A DNA stretch of 64,000 nt from SIG710 sp045651985 (GTDB lineage: Bacteria > Bacillota > Clostridia > Oscillospirales > CAG-272): the NCBI GenBank assembly GCA_045651985.1, contig JAZRTK010000020.1, forward strand, positions 1 through 64,000. The letters run 5' to 3'. Positions 32,473 to 40,506 of the stretch are shown here, piece by piece. Within the stretch, counting starts at the first letter, position 1. Every line of letters begins with the position of its first letter. The notes below the pieces were generated by a model. The model did no database searches. It saw only the letters and a program-made list of their open reading frames with translations, and was not told the DNA's origin. The position numbers were made by a program, and so were the translations under genes.

Positions 32473-32501
32473 GAGGGGCGCGGAGAGCGCCCCCTATTTT
32501 T
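32473..32501. terminator. Terminator after the cyclophilin gene
   Basis: Stem GGGGCGC / GCGCCCC (32475-32481 and 32487-32493) beside the cyclophilin stop. The T-run is stronger on the plus strand (TATTTTTAT) than on the minus strand. Confidence 0.65.
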
Positions 32502-33168
32502 ATCCTTCTCTTATGGTGATCGTCTTAATCACGGGCTGCTTTGAGTACTCCACCAGCCCCGTTCTGTTGATGGGCTCTGCCGCCTCACAGATATCGTCCA
32601 CTATCTCCATGCCTTCGGTCACGCGGCCGAATGCGGCGTACTGACCGTCAAGGCTGGTATAGTTTTTGTGCACGATAAAGAACTGCGACGTTGCGCTGTT
32701 GTAGGAATCCCCGCGGCGCGCCATGGAGATTGTACCGCGCAGGTGGGGTATCATATTATCTACGCCGTTATACATAAACTCGCCTTTGATAGGTCTGTCC
32801 GACCCGCCCGTTCCGTCAGCCTTGGGGTCGCCGCCCTGCATTACGAATCCCTCAACGATGCGGTGGAATGTCAGACCGTCGTAAAATCCGTTTGATGCGA
32901 GAGTTGCAAAATTCGAGACGGTAATGGGCGCTGATTTTTGGTCGAGCTGAACGGTTACAGTGCCGTAGCCCACAATTTCAATGTCCGCGAAATAGGTCAC
33001 GTCGTCCTTTATCTCGTAAGGGGTCATGTCCGCCACGCTCATAGGCTCCTTTACGTTTGCCGTGTCGCGGGACAGAGGGTCGCCGCCGATAGGTCCTTCT
33101 TCTTTGCCGCACGCGGCAAAGGCAAAAACAAGCGCTGCAAAAAGCGCTAAAATCCTTATAAATTTCAT
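32500..33168 (-). CDS. Cyclophilin-type peptidyl-prolyl isomerase lipoprotein
   Basis: Extracytoplasmic PPIase that catalyses cis-trans isomerisation of Xaa-Pro bonds in exported proteins. The 222 residues begin with a lipoprotein signal (FAFAAC, Cys at about residue 20). The cyclophilin domain (about 60-222) has YDGLTFHRIVEGFVMQGGDP, GTISMARRGD, SATSQFFIV and YAAFGRVTEGM, covering the active-site FHR, QGGD and SQFFI elements. A substitution of Trp by Tyr/Ala in the cyclosporin-contact region is usual for bacterial forms. Monocistronic. Confidence 0.95.
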   Translation of the reverse strand: MKFIRILALFAALVFAFAACGKEEGPIGGDPLSRDTANVKEPMSVADMTPYEIKDDVTYFADIEIVGYGTVTVQLDQKSAPITVSNFATLASNGFYDGLTFHRIVEGFVMQGGDPKADGTGGSDRPIKGEFMYNGVDNMIPHLRGTISMARRGDSYNSATSQFFIVHKNYTSLDGQYAAFGRVTEGMEIVDDICEAAEPINRTGLVEYSKQPVIKTITIREG

Positions 33169-33275
33169 GGTTTTACCTCCGAGGTCTCATTTACTATATG
33201 TTATCCCATTTGGACGCGAAAGTGGTGAACAAAGCGTGAATATTTGACCCGCAGCCGCAAATACGACAAATGATA

Positions 33276-33304
33276 TTGACTTTTCTTGAAAACCGCCGTA
33301 TAAT
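33276..33304 (+). promoter_or_regulatory. Promoter of the 33339 gene
   Basis: TTGACT (33276-33281), 17 bases, TATAAT (33299-33304). Confidence 0.8.
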
Positions 33305-33338
33305 TTAAAGAGAATCAAGCATACAAAGGACGAAAACG

Positions 33339-34199
33339 ATGAAAAACAAATCGAGAGTCATAATATACGGCGGTGCGGCGGCGCTTTTGACGGTGCTGTG
33401 CACTCTGCTCCGCACGGTGGGGCTTTTTAAATATTACGACAGGGAAGCAGGGTACTTTCAGAGCGGCGAGCTTGTGCCCGAGGCATTGAAGTGGCTCTGC
33501 ATAATTGCGCCCGTTCTCTTTGCTTTCGCGGGACCTTTTGCCTCAAAGGTGAAGGTCGGGCCCGCGTTCACGGGGTCTGCCTCTAAAATTGGCTCGGCTG
33601 TGGCGGCGGTTATGGTTTTTGCACACGCGGTGTACCTTGTGTTCTATTGCTTATCTTACGTTGAGGGAAGTTTGCTCATTCCCGGACTTTTCCTTGCGTT
33701 TGCGGTGCTGTCCGCCCTCTATTTTGCTTCGGGAGTAACGAAAAAGGCCGACAAGGAAAACCGCGCGCTCCTCGGTTTTGCCGTTATTTTCTACGCCACG
33801 GCGGGACTTGCAAAATCCTACTTTGATTTCAAGACGACCATGAACAGCCCCGACAAGCTGCTTTTGCAGGTGGCTTACATGGCTGTGATGCTTTACATGC
33901 TTGCCGAGACGGGCTTGCTTATCGGCGCCAAAAAGAGCGGAAGATTTACCGTATTTTCATTTCTTGCTTTCTTTTTCTGCACCGTTTCCTCCGTTCCCGC
34001 GCTGACAGCGTACCTGTCCCGCGGCTTTTACGGATTTATTGCCGCGCCCGAATATGCTATGAGTCAGACGGGTGTGCTTGCTCTTGCGGTCTTTTCTGTT
34101 TGCAGATTTATAGACTGTCTGCACGGCGCCGACGACTATACGCAGGAGGAGCTTGATGCCATGAAGGAAGAAAAAAGGGCTGAAAACGAAAAAAAATAA
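33339..34199 (+). CDS. Hypothetical polytopic membrane protein
   Basis: Protein of 286 residues with seven to eight predicted transmembrane helices and a charged C-terminal tail (YTQEELDAMKEEKRAENEKK). I do not recognise the family. Polar or aromatic residues in the helices (FKYYDREAGYF near 27-37, KSYFDFKTTMNSPDK near 164-178) may be loops. Single gene with its own promoter, directly upstream of the L10 leader promoter. Function unknown. Confidence 0.7.
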   Translation: MKNKSRVIIYGGAAALLTVLCTLLRTVGLFKYYDREAGYFQSGELVPEALKWLCIIAPVLFAFAGPFASKVKVGPAFTGSASKIGSAVAAVMVFAHAVYLVFYCLSYVEGSLLIPGLFLAFAVLSALYFASGVTKKADKENRALLGFAVIFYATAGLAKSYFDFKTTMNSPDKLLLQVAYMAVMLYMLAETGLLIGAKKSGRFTVFSFLAFFFCTVSSVPALTAYLSRGFYGFIAAPEYAMSQTGVLALAVFSVCRFIDCLHGADDYTQEELDAMKEEKRAENEKK

Positions 34200-34218
34200 A
34201 ATATTTTTCAAAAAACGC

Positions 34219-34247
34219 TTGACAGAGGGGGATTTACGTGGTATAAT
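34219..34247 (+). promoter_or_regulatory. Promoter of rplJ-rplL
   Basis: TTGACA (34219-34224), 17 bases, TATAAT (34242-34247), with extended -10 TGG: a full consensus promoter, fitting the high output of this operon. Confidence 0.9.
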
Positions 34248-34253
34248 CCCCCT

Positions 34254-34447
34254 GTTACCTAAGACAGCAGGTTCCCGTAAAGGCAGTTTTTAAAACGCTG
34301 CTCTCCTGCCGAGGAAGCGATTTATAACAAGGGCGATATGGCAATAGCTGTGCGCTTTTATATTGTGGTTATTTATCTTTTCTCGAGTGAGGGCAATGCC
34401 TTTGGGGGAAAAGATTTTTTTATTTATTTTCACAATGGGAGGTGAAA
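34254..34447 (+). ncRNA. Ribosomal protein L10 leader
   Basis: The region of about 190 bases between a consensus promoter and rplJ is non-coding and rich in short helices (for example CAGCAGGTTCCCG and CTGCTCTCCTGCCGAGG). Its position and length match the Firmicutes L10 leader, where excess L10-(L12)4 complex binds the mRNA and represses the operon. I assign it by position rather than by full structural alignment. Confidence 0.7.
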
Positions 34448-34451
34448 CTAA

Positions 34452-34961
34452 ATGCCCAGTAATGCAATACTCGAACAAAAGAAACAGACCGTTGCAGACC
34501 TTGCAGAGATGCTTCGCAACTCTCCCGCAGGCGTTCTGGTAAACTACAGCGGTATCACGGTTGAAGACGACACAAAGCTTCGCGCAGAGCTGAGAAAGGC
34601 AGGCGTTAAGTACACTGTTATGAAGAACACTCTCACAGGCAGAGCTTGTGATGAGGTAGGCTTTGGCGATATGAAGCAGTACCTTACAGGTATGACAGCT
34701 ATCGCAATTGCCGGAGACGATGCCATCGCTCCCGCAAAGGTCCTCAAGAAGTATGCTGAGAAGATCGAATCCTTCAATATTCTCGCAGGTTATCTTGACG
34801 GCGCAGTTGTTGACGTTAAGACTGTAAACGAGCTGGCTGATATTCCTCCGAAGGAAGTGCTTATCGGCAAGCTGCTCGGAAGTATCCAGTCCTCTCTGTA
34901 CGGACTTGCTTATGTCCTTCAGGGAAAGATCGACAAGGAGGGCGGCGTAGCAGAGGCTTGA
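34452..34961 (+). CDS. rplJ: 50S ribosomal protein L10
   Basis: Base of the ribosomal stalk; binds 23S rRNA with its N-terminal domain and L7/L12 dimers with its C-terminal helix. The 169-residue length is typical. Recognisable: VLVNYSGITVEDDTKLRAEL, KNTLTGRA and the C-terminal Ala/Leu helix. The start has GGGAGGTG upstream. The downstream rplL follows after 66 bases. Autogenous control through the leader is expected. Confidence 0.97.
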   Translation: MPSNAILEQKKQTVADLAEMLRNSPAGVLVNYSGITVEDDTKLRAELRKAGVKYTVMKNTLTGRACDEVGFGDMKQYLTGMTAIAIAGDDAIAPAKVLKKYAEKIESFNILAGYLDGAVVDVKTVNELADIPPKEVLIGKLLGSIQSSLYGLAYVLQGKIDKEGGVAEA

Positions 34962-35027
34962 TCCTCGTACCCGTCAAAAAACAAACAAAAAAACAATATC
35001 TTATTTATTTTACGGAGGTAATTTAAA

Positions 35028-35408
35028 ATGGCTAACGAAAAGACCACCAAGATTTTGGATGAAATTAAAGAACTTACAATTCTCGAGCTTGCTGACCTTG
35101 TAAAGGCTCTCGAGGAAGAATTCGGCGTATCCGCTGCTCCCGTTGCAGTTGCTGCTGCTCCCGGTGCCGCTGCTGCAGGCGCTGCTGCTGAAGAAAAGAC
35201 TGAGTTCGACGTTGTAATGACAAGCTTCGGTGCAAAGAAGCTCGATGTTATCAAGGTCGTACGTGAGGTTACAGGTCTCGGCTTGAAGGAAGCTAAGGAA
35301 AAGGTTGAGGGTGTTCCCAGCACAATTAAGGAAGGCGCTTCCAAGGAAGACGCTGAGGCTCTCAAGAAGCAGCTCGAAGAGGCTGGCGCAACTGTTGAGC
35401 TTAAGTAA
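35028..35408 (+). CDS. rplL: 50S ribosomal protein L7/L12
   Basis: Stalk protein recruiting translational GTPases. The 126 residues show the helical dimerisation domain (ILDEIKELTILELADLVKAL), an Ala-rich hinge (about 37-57) and the globular C-terminal domain (KTEFDVVMTSFGAKKLDVIK, VREVTGLGLKEAK). Good ribosome-binding site (ACGGAGGTAATTT). It is followed by a strong terminator, so rpoB is not in this operon. Confidence 0.98.
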   Translation: MANEKTTKILDEIKELTILELADLVKALEEEFGVSAAPVAVAAAPGAAAAGAAAEEKTEFDVVMTSFGAKKLDVIKVVREVTGLGLKEAKEKVEGVPSTIKEGASKEDAEALKKQLEEAGATVELK

Positions 35409-35457
35409 TAGGCTAACTCAAGTAAAATTTTTGGTACGTAACAAAATCTGCTGTACA

Positions 35458-35492
35458 TTAAAGGCTGTCGCATGAAGCGGCAGCCTTTTTTG
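35458..35492. terminator. Terminator of rplJ-rplL
   Basis: AAAGGCTGTCGC, loop ATGAA, GCGGCAGCCTTTTTT; also faces the convergent membrane gene. Confidence 0.9.
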
Positions 35493-35495
35493 TGC

Positions 35496-36080
35496 TTATT
35501 TCAATATTCTTTCGATACGAAGCATCTTGCGATATTTCACAAAATACGCGCGAATGAGCATGGAAAGGGCGATGTCGAAAACGATGAACGTGACGTTTCC
35601 GATAGCGTAAAGGGCAATTATGTAGCCCTTTGTCAAGCCGGGCAGGGTGAAGATAAACTTTGCCGCGGCGATTATGACCGTCATTGACAAGTTGAAAAAA
35701 CCTGTTTTGAAAAGAAGCCGCATTCCGTTTGATCGCAGACCTTCAATTTTTGCCTTTATCATAGGGTAATAGCCCGCCATGCAGGCGTAAATGAGTGCTC
35801 CAAACTTGTTGGGAAGCAATAAAAGCGACAGGATCGAGGTGACCGCGTAGGTAAGCCATGGGTAAGCGCCGCCGATCTCGGAAATTATTATCACGCAGAG
35901 CATGGACGCGACAGCCGCCGCCGAAAGATCGAGCACTTCTATGAGCGCGCCCATGTAGAGCAGCACTACACCGAGGGCGGAGAATACCGCGCAAAGTGCA
36001 ATTTTTTTGGATTTTTTGATCTCTTTCTTTTTTGGAAGCTCTATCTTTATCTCGGGTCTATGGTTATCAGCAGCAGCCAA
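35496..36080 (-). CDS. Polytopic membrane protein, ECF S-component-like
   Basis: Membrane protein of about 194 residues with five to six helices starting after a Lys-rich segment (KKKEIKKSKKIALCAVFSAL). The general look (CAVFSALGVVLLYMG near the N-terminus, then short helices) resembles substrate-binding subunits of ECF transporters, but no vitamin-specific motif is visible, so the family is tentative. I prefer the TTG start at 36080, which has GGGAGGGG 6 bases upstream, over an ATG at 36104 without such a site. It overlaps the end of the J-domain gene by 14 bases, so it is the last gene of a three-gene operon. Confidence 0.6.
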   Translation of the reverse strand: MAAADNHRPEIKIELPKKKEIKKSKKIALCAVFSALGVVLLYMGALIEVLDLSAAAVASMLCVIIISEIGGAYPWLTYAVTSILSLLLLPNKFGALIYACMAGYYPMIKAKIEGLRSNGMRLLFKTGFFNLSMTVIIAAAKFIFTLPGLTKGYIIALYAIGNVTFIVFDIALSMLIRAYFVKYRKMLRIERILK

Positions 36081-36678
36081 TGAGATCCCCTCCCATACAT
36101 TCACAGCAGCAGTCGGCGCAGATCAGAGTATTACAGATGTCGCAGGTGTTGCAGGTGGTCATACCGCCGCCGTAGGGCGCGTAGCCTCCGCGGTTCGCTC
36201 CGTACATTCTTACCTGCTCACGCATATTTCTGTATTCGGCGTTGTTTGGGTCCATGGAGCAGGCGGTGTCAAAGTAGCTTTGTGCGTCGAAAATGTTGCC
36301 TCGCCGCACGCAAACACAGCCCATAAGGAACTGCCATTCCGCACCGCGCTCGGCCGCGGAGATCGACTGAAGCATGGAGTACGCCGCTTCGGTGTTCCCC
36401 ATGTTAATATGATTTCTGATAGCAGTATATACGTCGTTTGAGCCTGTGGTGTTAAATCCGCCGTAGCCGCCCGAGCTCCTTCCGCCCCCTGCACGCATCT
36501 TCTGGATCTCGTCGTATGCCGCGTTCACCTCAGCCATTTTTTCACTGGCAAGGTCGGCAAGATCGCTGTCTTTGTATTTGTCGGGGTGGTATTTCTTTGC
36601 CAGATTTCGGTAGGCTTTTTTTATTTCATCGTCTGATGCCGCGGGGGACACCCCAAGCACCTTGTACGGGTCTGTCAT
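36067..36678 (-). CDS. J-domain protein with Cys-rich C-terminus
   Basis: Co-chaperone-like protein of 203 residues. The J domain is at residues 1-62 with YKVLGVSPAASDDEIKKAYR and the catalytic HPD in KKYHPDKY (30-37), so it should stimulate an Hsp70. After a Gly/Ser linker a TPR-like helical segment (about 88-160) follows, then a tail CNTCDICNTLICADCCCECM ending GCC with nine or more cysteines, perhaps metal binding. It is not DnaJ itself, since it lacks the Gly/Phe-zinc finger order. It overlaps the DUF5685 gene by four bases. Confidence 0.85.
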   Translation of the reverse strand: MTDPYKVLGVSPAASDDEIKKAYRNLAKKYHPDKYKDSDLADLASEKMAEVNAAYDEIQKMRAGGGRSSGGYGGFNTTGSNDVYTAIRNHINMGNTEAAYSMLQSISAAERGAEWQFLMGCVCVRRGNIFDAQSYFDTACSMDPNNAEYRNMREQVRMYGANRGGYAPYGGGMTTCNTCDICNTLICADCCCECMGGDLIGCC

Positions 36679-37571
36679 TTGTCGCTTCCTTTCAGTTCTG
36701 TCTCGCAGGACGTGCAGTCCTCGCCGTAGATTATCTTACGTGCCTTTGCAGGCATTCCGAGCAGGAGTATGTTTTTGAGAAGACCTTCAAGATCGCTCCG
36801 ACCGTCAAATGAAATGAGGTCGAGAGAGTTCACGGCATCACTAAGCGTTGCGGTGAGTGCCGATTCGATGTCCTTTTTTATCTCGGGGTCAAATTCACGA
36901 TCTCCGTAAAGACACAAAAACGGGTTATAACGCCCTTTTTCTTTGTCCTTTTCATAGTCGTCGATCGCATCGGTAATGTATATCCACCGCCCGATACACC
37001 TGCCGAATGTCTCTGATTTCTTTTTTTGAGCACCGTCAAGACCGAACGCGAATATTTCTGATAAAATGTCGCCGAAAATGTTTGCGGGCAGGTCTACGGA
37101 GGGCGTTTTTACGCGTTCCAGATCGGACAGCTCAGAGAGCTTTTTTTCAATGAAAGTATCGAGCTCAGGCAGGGCTTTCTTGGCTTTTTTGTACCCGCCG
37201 TCAAAGACAGACCTTGCTATTTTCGCCTTTTGCCGTTTTGCGCCCTTTTCGTCGGAAATGTCGTCAAGTATCTTTCTGTATGCAAGTATTGTACCCGCGT
37301 AAGCGGAAAATTCAAGAGATCGGCAATCCTTTAAGGTCAGCCTTTTTTTGCACGGGTGGATAATGCAACGCTTTTTCTCAAACTCGGGCTTTTCTCCCGT
37401 TACTGCCAGACGGAAAAGCACGAGCAGGGTGAAATCGTAGCTCAAGCCGAGACGGGAAAGCTGACCGCAGGATCTTCCCAGAGCATGGCAAAGCCCGCAG
37501 TATGACGCGCGGTAGTACTGCTGTTCGATCATCCTCAGCTGAGGCTCGTATGGTCTTACGTATCCAAGCAT
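36675..37571 (-). CDS. DUF5685 family protein
   Basis: Cytoplasmic, mostly helical protein of 298 residues that fits DUF5685. The N-terminal YYRASYCGLCHALGRSCGQL near residues 19-38 and the later C-x7-C pair (CIIHPCKKRLTLKDC) contain conserved cysteines; ITDAIDDYEKDKEKGRYNPF near 204-223 recalls the Asp-rich helix of isoprenoid-type helical folds. Function is unknown. It heads a compact operon with the J-domain protein, suggesting a chaperone-linked role. Confidence 0.8.
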   Translation of the reverse strand: MLGYVRPYEPQLRMIEQQYYRASYCGLCHALGRSCGQLSRLGLSYDFTLLVLFRLAVTGEKPEFEKKRCIIHPCKKRLTLKDCRSLEFSAYAGTILAYRKILDDISDEKGAKRQKAKIARSVFDGGYKKAKKALPELDTFIEKKLSELSDLERVKTPSVDLPANIFGDILSEIFAFGLDGAQKKKSETFGRCIGRWIYITDAIDDYEKDKEKGRYNPFLCLYGDREFDPEIKKDIESALTATLSDAVNSLDLISFDGRSDLEGLLKNILLLGMPAKARKIIYGEDCTSCETELKGSDK

Positions 37572-37661
37572 GAAATCACCTCACCACTATATTTTACAGC
37601 ATTTTCTTCAAGCATATATCAACTTTTTGTAAATTTTGGGCGGTTTTCTTTCACAGGGGAC

Positions 37662-37690
37662 TTGACAGGGACGGGGCAGAGTGATATAAT
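37662..37690 (+). promoter_or_regulatory. Promoter of the TPP riboswitch-thiT unit
   Basis: TTGACA (37662-37667), 17 bases, TATAAT (37685-37690), with extended -10 TGA. Confidence 0.9.
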
Positions 37691-37696
37691 TTAGGC

Positions 37697-37812
37697 AAGG
37701 TGAACTTCACCTCAGGGGTGCCAACTCGCACGCGCGACGGCTGAGACGGACGAAAGCCCGAACCCTTTAACCTGATACGGATAATACCGGCGAAGGGAGT
37801 CATATAAGGGCG
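37697..37812 (+). ncRNA. TPP riboswitch (THI element)
   Basis: The conserved core is present: CAGGGGTG, GGCTGAGACGG, AACCCTTTAACCTGATACGG, ATAATACCGG and CGAAGGGAGT. These build the pyrimidine- and pyrophosphate-sensing arms of the TPP aptamer. With the hairpin at 37838-37868 it should terminate transcription when TPP is abundant, shutting off thiT. Confidence 0.96.
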
Positions 37813-37837
37813 AATGCTAGCTATGCCTTTTTGGTGG

Positions 37838-37868
37838 TCTCACGGTATTTCCGTGAGAATTTTTTTTG
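37838..37868 (+). terminator. Riboswitch expression-platform terminator
   Basis: TCTCACGG, loop TATTT, CCGTGAGA followed by A and T8 between the TPP aptamer and thiT. Confidence 0.85.
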
Positions 37869-37893
37869 CAATTTTTGCGGAAAGGTATAGCTT

Positions 37894-38559
37894 ATGAACT
37901 CAACATTTAACACGCGGAGGTTGGTTTTGACCTCCATGCTTTTGGCACTGGCGGCGTCTCTTGCTTTTGCCTGTGCTTATATCCCGTTTTTAAATCTTCC
38001 CTTTGGCGGCGGATTTACCGTTGCAAGTATGCTTCCCGTTGTGCTCGTTTCTTATATGTACGGCACTCGGTGGGGACTTGCAAGTGCTGCTGTTTATTCC
38101 TTTATCCAGCTTGCTTTCGGTGCGTTTACGGGAGGCGGATACGTAATTTCGCTCTTTACCGTGGGAAGCGACGACTTTATGGGTTACGGCGCGGCGATCT
38201 GGATATGTCTTATTGATTATCTTCTGGCGTATACACTGCTGGGCTTTGGCGGAGTCTTCAGAAACAAGCTGAAAAAAGCGCCCGCGCTGGTGGCAGGTAC
38301 GGTCCTTGCGCTGGGATTGCGCTATCTGGCGCATATCGTGTCGGGATATATCTTTTTTGGCGAGTGGGCTGACTGGTTCTTCTCTCAGGAGGGCTTTTAC
38401 GCAATAGGTGAAAAGATACTTTCGACCTTCTCGGGCGAGGTGCTGGGCATCGTCTATTCGGTGTTCTATAACGGACTTTACATGATTCCCGAAATAGTCA
38501 TTTCTGCCGTTGCCGCCGCGTTGGTTTCGGCGGTCCCCGTGATAAAAAAGTATGACTGA
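37894..38559 (+). CDS. thiT: Energy-coupled thiamine transporter ThiT
   Basis: Thiamine-specific S component of an ECF transporter, 221 residues with six membrane helices. Family hallmarks are LPFGGGFTVASMLPVVLVSY near residues 31-50, YGTRWGL, and RYLAHIVSGYIFFGEWA near 144-160, which carries Trp and His used for thiamine binding. It must share an EcfAA'T energising module encoded elsewhere. The TPP riboswitch directly upstream independently supports the substrate. Confidence 0.95.
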   Translation: MNSTFNTRRLVLTSMLLALAASLAFACAYIPFLNLPFGGGFTVASMLPVVLVSYMYGTRWGLASAAVYSFIQLAFGAFTGGGYVISLFTVGSDDFMGYGAAIWICLIDYLLAYTLLGFGGVFRNKLKKAPALVAGTVLALGLRYLAHIVSGYIFFGEWADWFFSQEGFYAIGEKILSTFSGEVLGIVYSVFYNGLYMIPEIVISAVAAALVSAVPVIKKYD

Positions 38560-38566
38560 ATTAACA

Positions 38567-38593
38567 GACCCACCCGAAAGGGTGGGTCATTTT
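38567..38593 (+). terminator. Terminator of thiT
   Basis: GACCCACCC, loop GAAA, GGGTGGGTC followed by ATTTTT. Confidence 0.9.
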
Positions 38594-38672
38594 TCTTTGC
38601 CCTGCAAAGAATTCCGTGATTTTGTATCAAAAGTTTGCTGTTATGCCCCTGCGTTTTTTCAAATTTTTCTTA

Positions 38673-38701
38673 TTGACCGAGAGGGAAAAAGGTGGTAAAA
38701 T
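38673..38701 (+). promoter_or_regulatory. Promoter of the ABC exporter pair
   Basis: TTGACC (38673-38678), 17 bases, TAAAAT (38696-38701), with extended -10 TGG. A TATAAT a few bases on is too far from any -35. Confidence 0.7.
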
Positions 38702-38757
38702 AGTATAATGGTAATTATGCCCTCAGACGGGCGCATTAAATGAAAGGAAATTTAAGC

Positions 38758-40506
38758 ATGATAAAAAGACTTACTGCCAGCGTGCGCGAATACAAGACCG
38801 CGGCACTGCTGACACCCCTGTTTATCTTAGGCGAGGTAGGCATTGAGTGCTGTATCCCGTTCCTTACTGCGGGACTTATCGACCGCATTGAGGGCGGTTG
38901 CGACATGAATACCATACTACGCTATGGCGGACAACTGCTCGTTTTGGCTTTTCTGTCTCTTATCTGCGGATTTTTGGCGGGAAATTTCGCCGCGAAGGCG
39001 TCTTGCGGCTTTGCAAAAAATCTCCGCGGCGACGTTTTCAGAAGTATTCAGCGCTTCTCCTTTGCCAACATTGACCGCTTTTCCATTTCCAGCCTCGTTA
39101 CCCGACTGACAACCGACATCTCAAACGTCCAAATGGCGTTTATGGTCATTATCAGGACCGCTATCCGCTGTCCTATGATGCTGGTCTTCTCCTTCGTTAT
39201 GTCTATACGTCTCGGCGGCAAGCTGGCGTTGGTGTACGCGCTGATAGTTCCCGTTCTGGGATTCGGACTTTTCAAGATAATCTTCACCGTAATGCCTATA
39301 TTCAAGCGCATTTTCAAAAAATACGACCGAATAAACGAGTCGGTGCAAGAAAACGTCAAGGGTATGCGAGTGGTAAAATCATTTGTCCGCGAGGACTTTG
39401 AGCGCGACAAGTTTGCCACAGCCTCCGAGGACGTTGCAAACGATTTTACACGGGTTGACAAGATACTTGCTTTAAACGCGCCCCTGATGCAGTTCTGCAT
39501 ATATTCCTGCATGATCGCCCTGTCCTATCTGACCTCAAAGCTGGTCATTTCCACGGGCGGTGTCAAGTACGGTCTGGGCACGCTTACGGGTATGAACACA
39601 TATTCCATGCAGCTGCTTATGAGCATGATGATGATCTCCATGGTCTTCGTCATGATAACTCTTTCTATCGAGTCTGCCCGCAGGATAGTTGAGGTGCTTG
39701 ACGAAAAAAGCACGATAGAAAGCCCCGAAAACCCCGTCATGCAGGTTAAAAACGGCGAGGTCGTATTTGACGGCGTGTCCTTCAAGTATTCCGCCGAGGG
39801 CGAAAAGTTTGCCTTGGAGGATATCAACTTCAGAATAGAGAGCGGCCAGACCGTGGGTATTATCGGCGGTACGGGAAGCTCGAAAACCACACTTGTAAAC
39901 CTTATCTCCCGTCTCTACGACGTTTCCGAGGGAAAGGTCACGGTCGGCGGCGTTGACGTGCGCGACTACGACCTTGACACCCTGCGGAATCAGGTGGCTG
40001 TGGTGCTTCAGAAGAACGTGCTGTTCTCGGGCACCATAAAGGAAAATCTCCGTTGGGGCGATCCCGAGGCTTCCGACGAGGAGCTTGTGAGGATCTGCAA
40101 GCTTGCACAGGCAGACGAGTTTATTCAGACCTTCCCCGACGGCTACGACACCTATATTGAGCAGGGCGGTGCCAACGTCTCGGGCGGTCAGAAGCAGAGG
40201 CTTTGTATTGCACGCGCGCTTCTGAAAAAGCCGAAGGTCCTGATTCTGGACGACTCCACCTCGGCGGTGGACACCAAGACCGATGCGCTTATCCGCCGCG
40301 CGTTCCGCTCCGAGATTCCCGGAACGACCAAGTTCATTATTGCACAGCGGATCTCCTCCGTTGAGGACGCCGACGTTATAATCGTCCTTGACGGTGGTAA
40401 GATAAACGGTATAGGAAACCATGAAACTCTCCTTGAGACCAACGAGATCTACCGCGAGGTATATACGTCACAGATGAGAGCGGGAAAGGAGGGCGAAGAT
40501 GAGTAA
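38758..40506 (+). CDS. Heterodimeric ABC exporter subunit with degenerate site
   Basis: Half-transporter of 582 residues: six-helix membrane domain (about 1-320) fused to an ATPase domain. Walker A is GGTGSSKTT, the signature is VSGGQKQR. Two catalytic positions deviate: Walker B is LILDDSTSAVD, with Asp for the catalytic Glu, and the switch segment is IIAQRIS, with Gln for His. That combination is known for the degenerate nucleotide site of heterodimeric multidrug exporters such as BmrCD or TM287/288. ATG 38758 has AAAGGA upstream; an ATG 18 bases earlier lacks spacing for it. The partner overlaps its end by eight bases. Confidence 0.92.
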   Translation: MIKRLTASVREYKTAALLTPLFILGEVGIECCIPFLTAGLIDRIEGGCDMNTILRYGGQLLVLAFLSLICGFLAGNFAAKASCGFAKNLRGDVFRSIQRFSFANIDRFSISSLVTRLTTDISNVQMAFMVIIRTAIRCPMMLVFSFVMSIRLGGKLALVYALIVPVLGFGLFKIIFTVMPIFKRIFKKYDRINESVQENVKGMRVVKSFVREDFERDKFATASEDVANDFTRVDKILALNAPLMQFCIYSCMIALSYLTSKLVISTGGVKYGLGTLTGMNTYSMQLLMSMMMISMVFVMITLSIESARRIVEVLDEKSTIESPENPVMQVKNGEVVFDGVSFKYSAEGEKFALEDINFRIESGQTVGIIGGTGSSKTTLVNLISRLYDVSEGKVTVGGVDVRDYDLDTLRNQVAVVLQKNVLFSGTIKENLRWGDPEASDEELVRICKLAQADEFIQTFPDGYDTYIEQGGANVSGGQKQRLCIARALLKKPKVLILDDSTSAVDTKTDALIRRAFRSEIPGTTKFIIAQRISSVEDADVIIVLDGGKINGIGNHETLLETNEIYREVYTSQMRAGKEGEDE

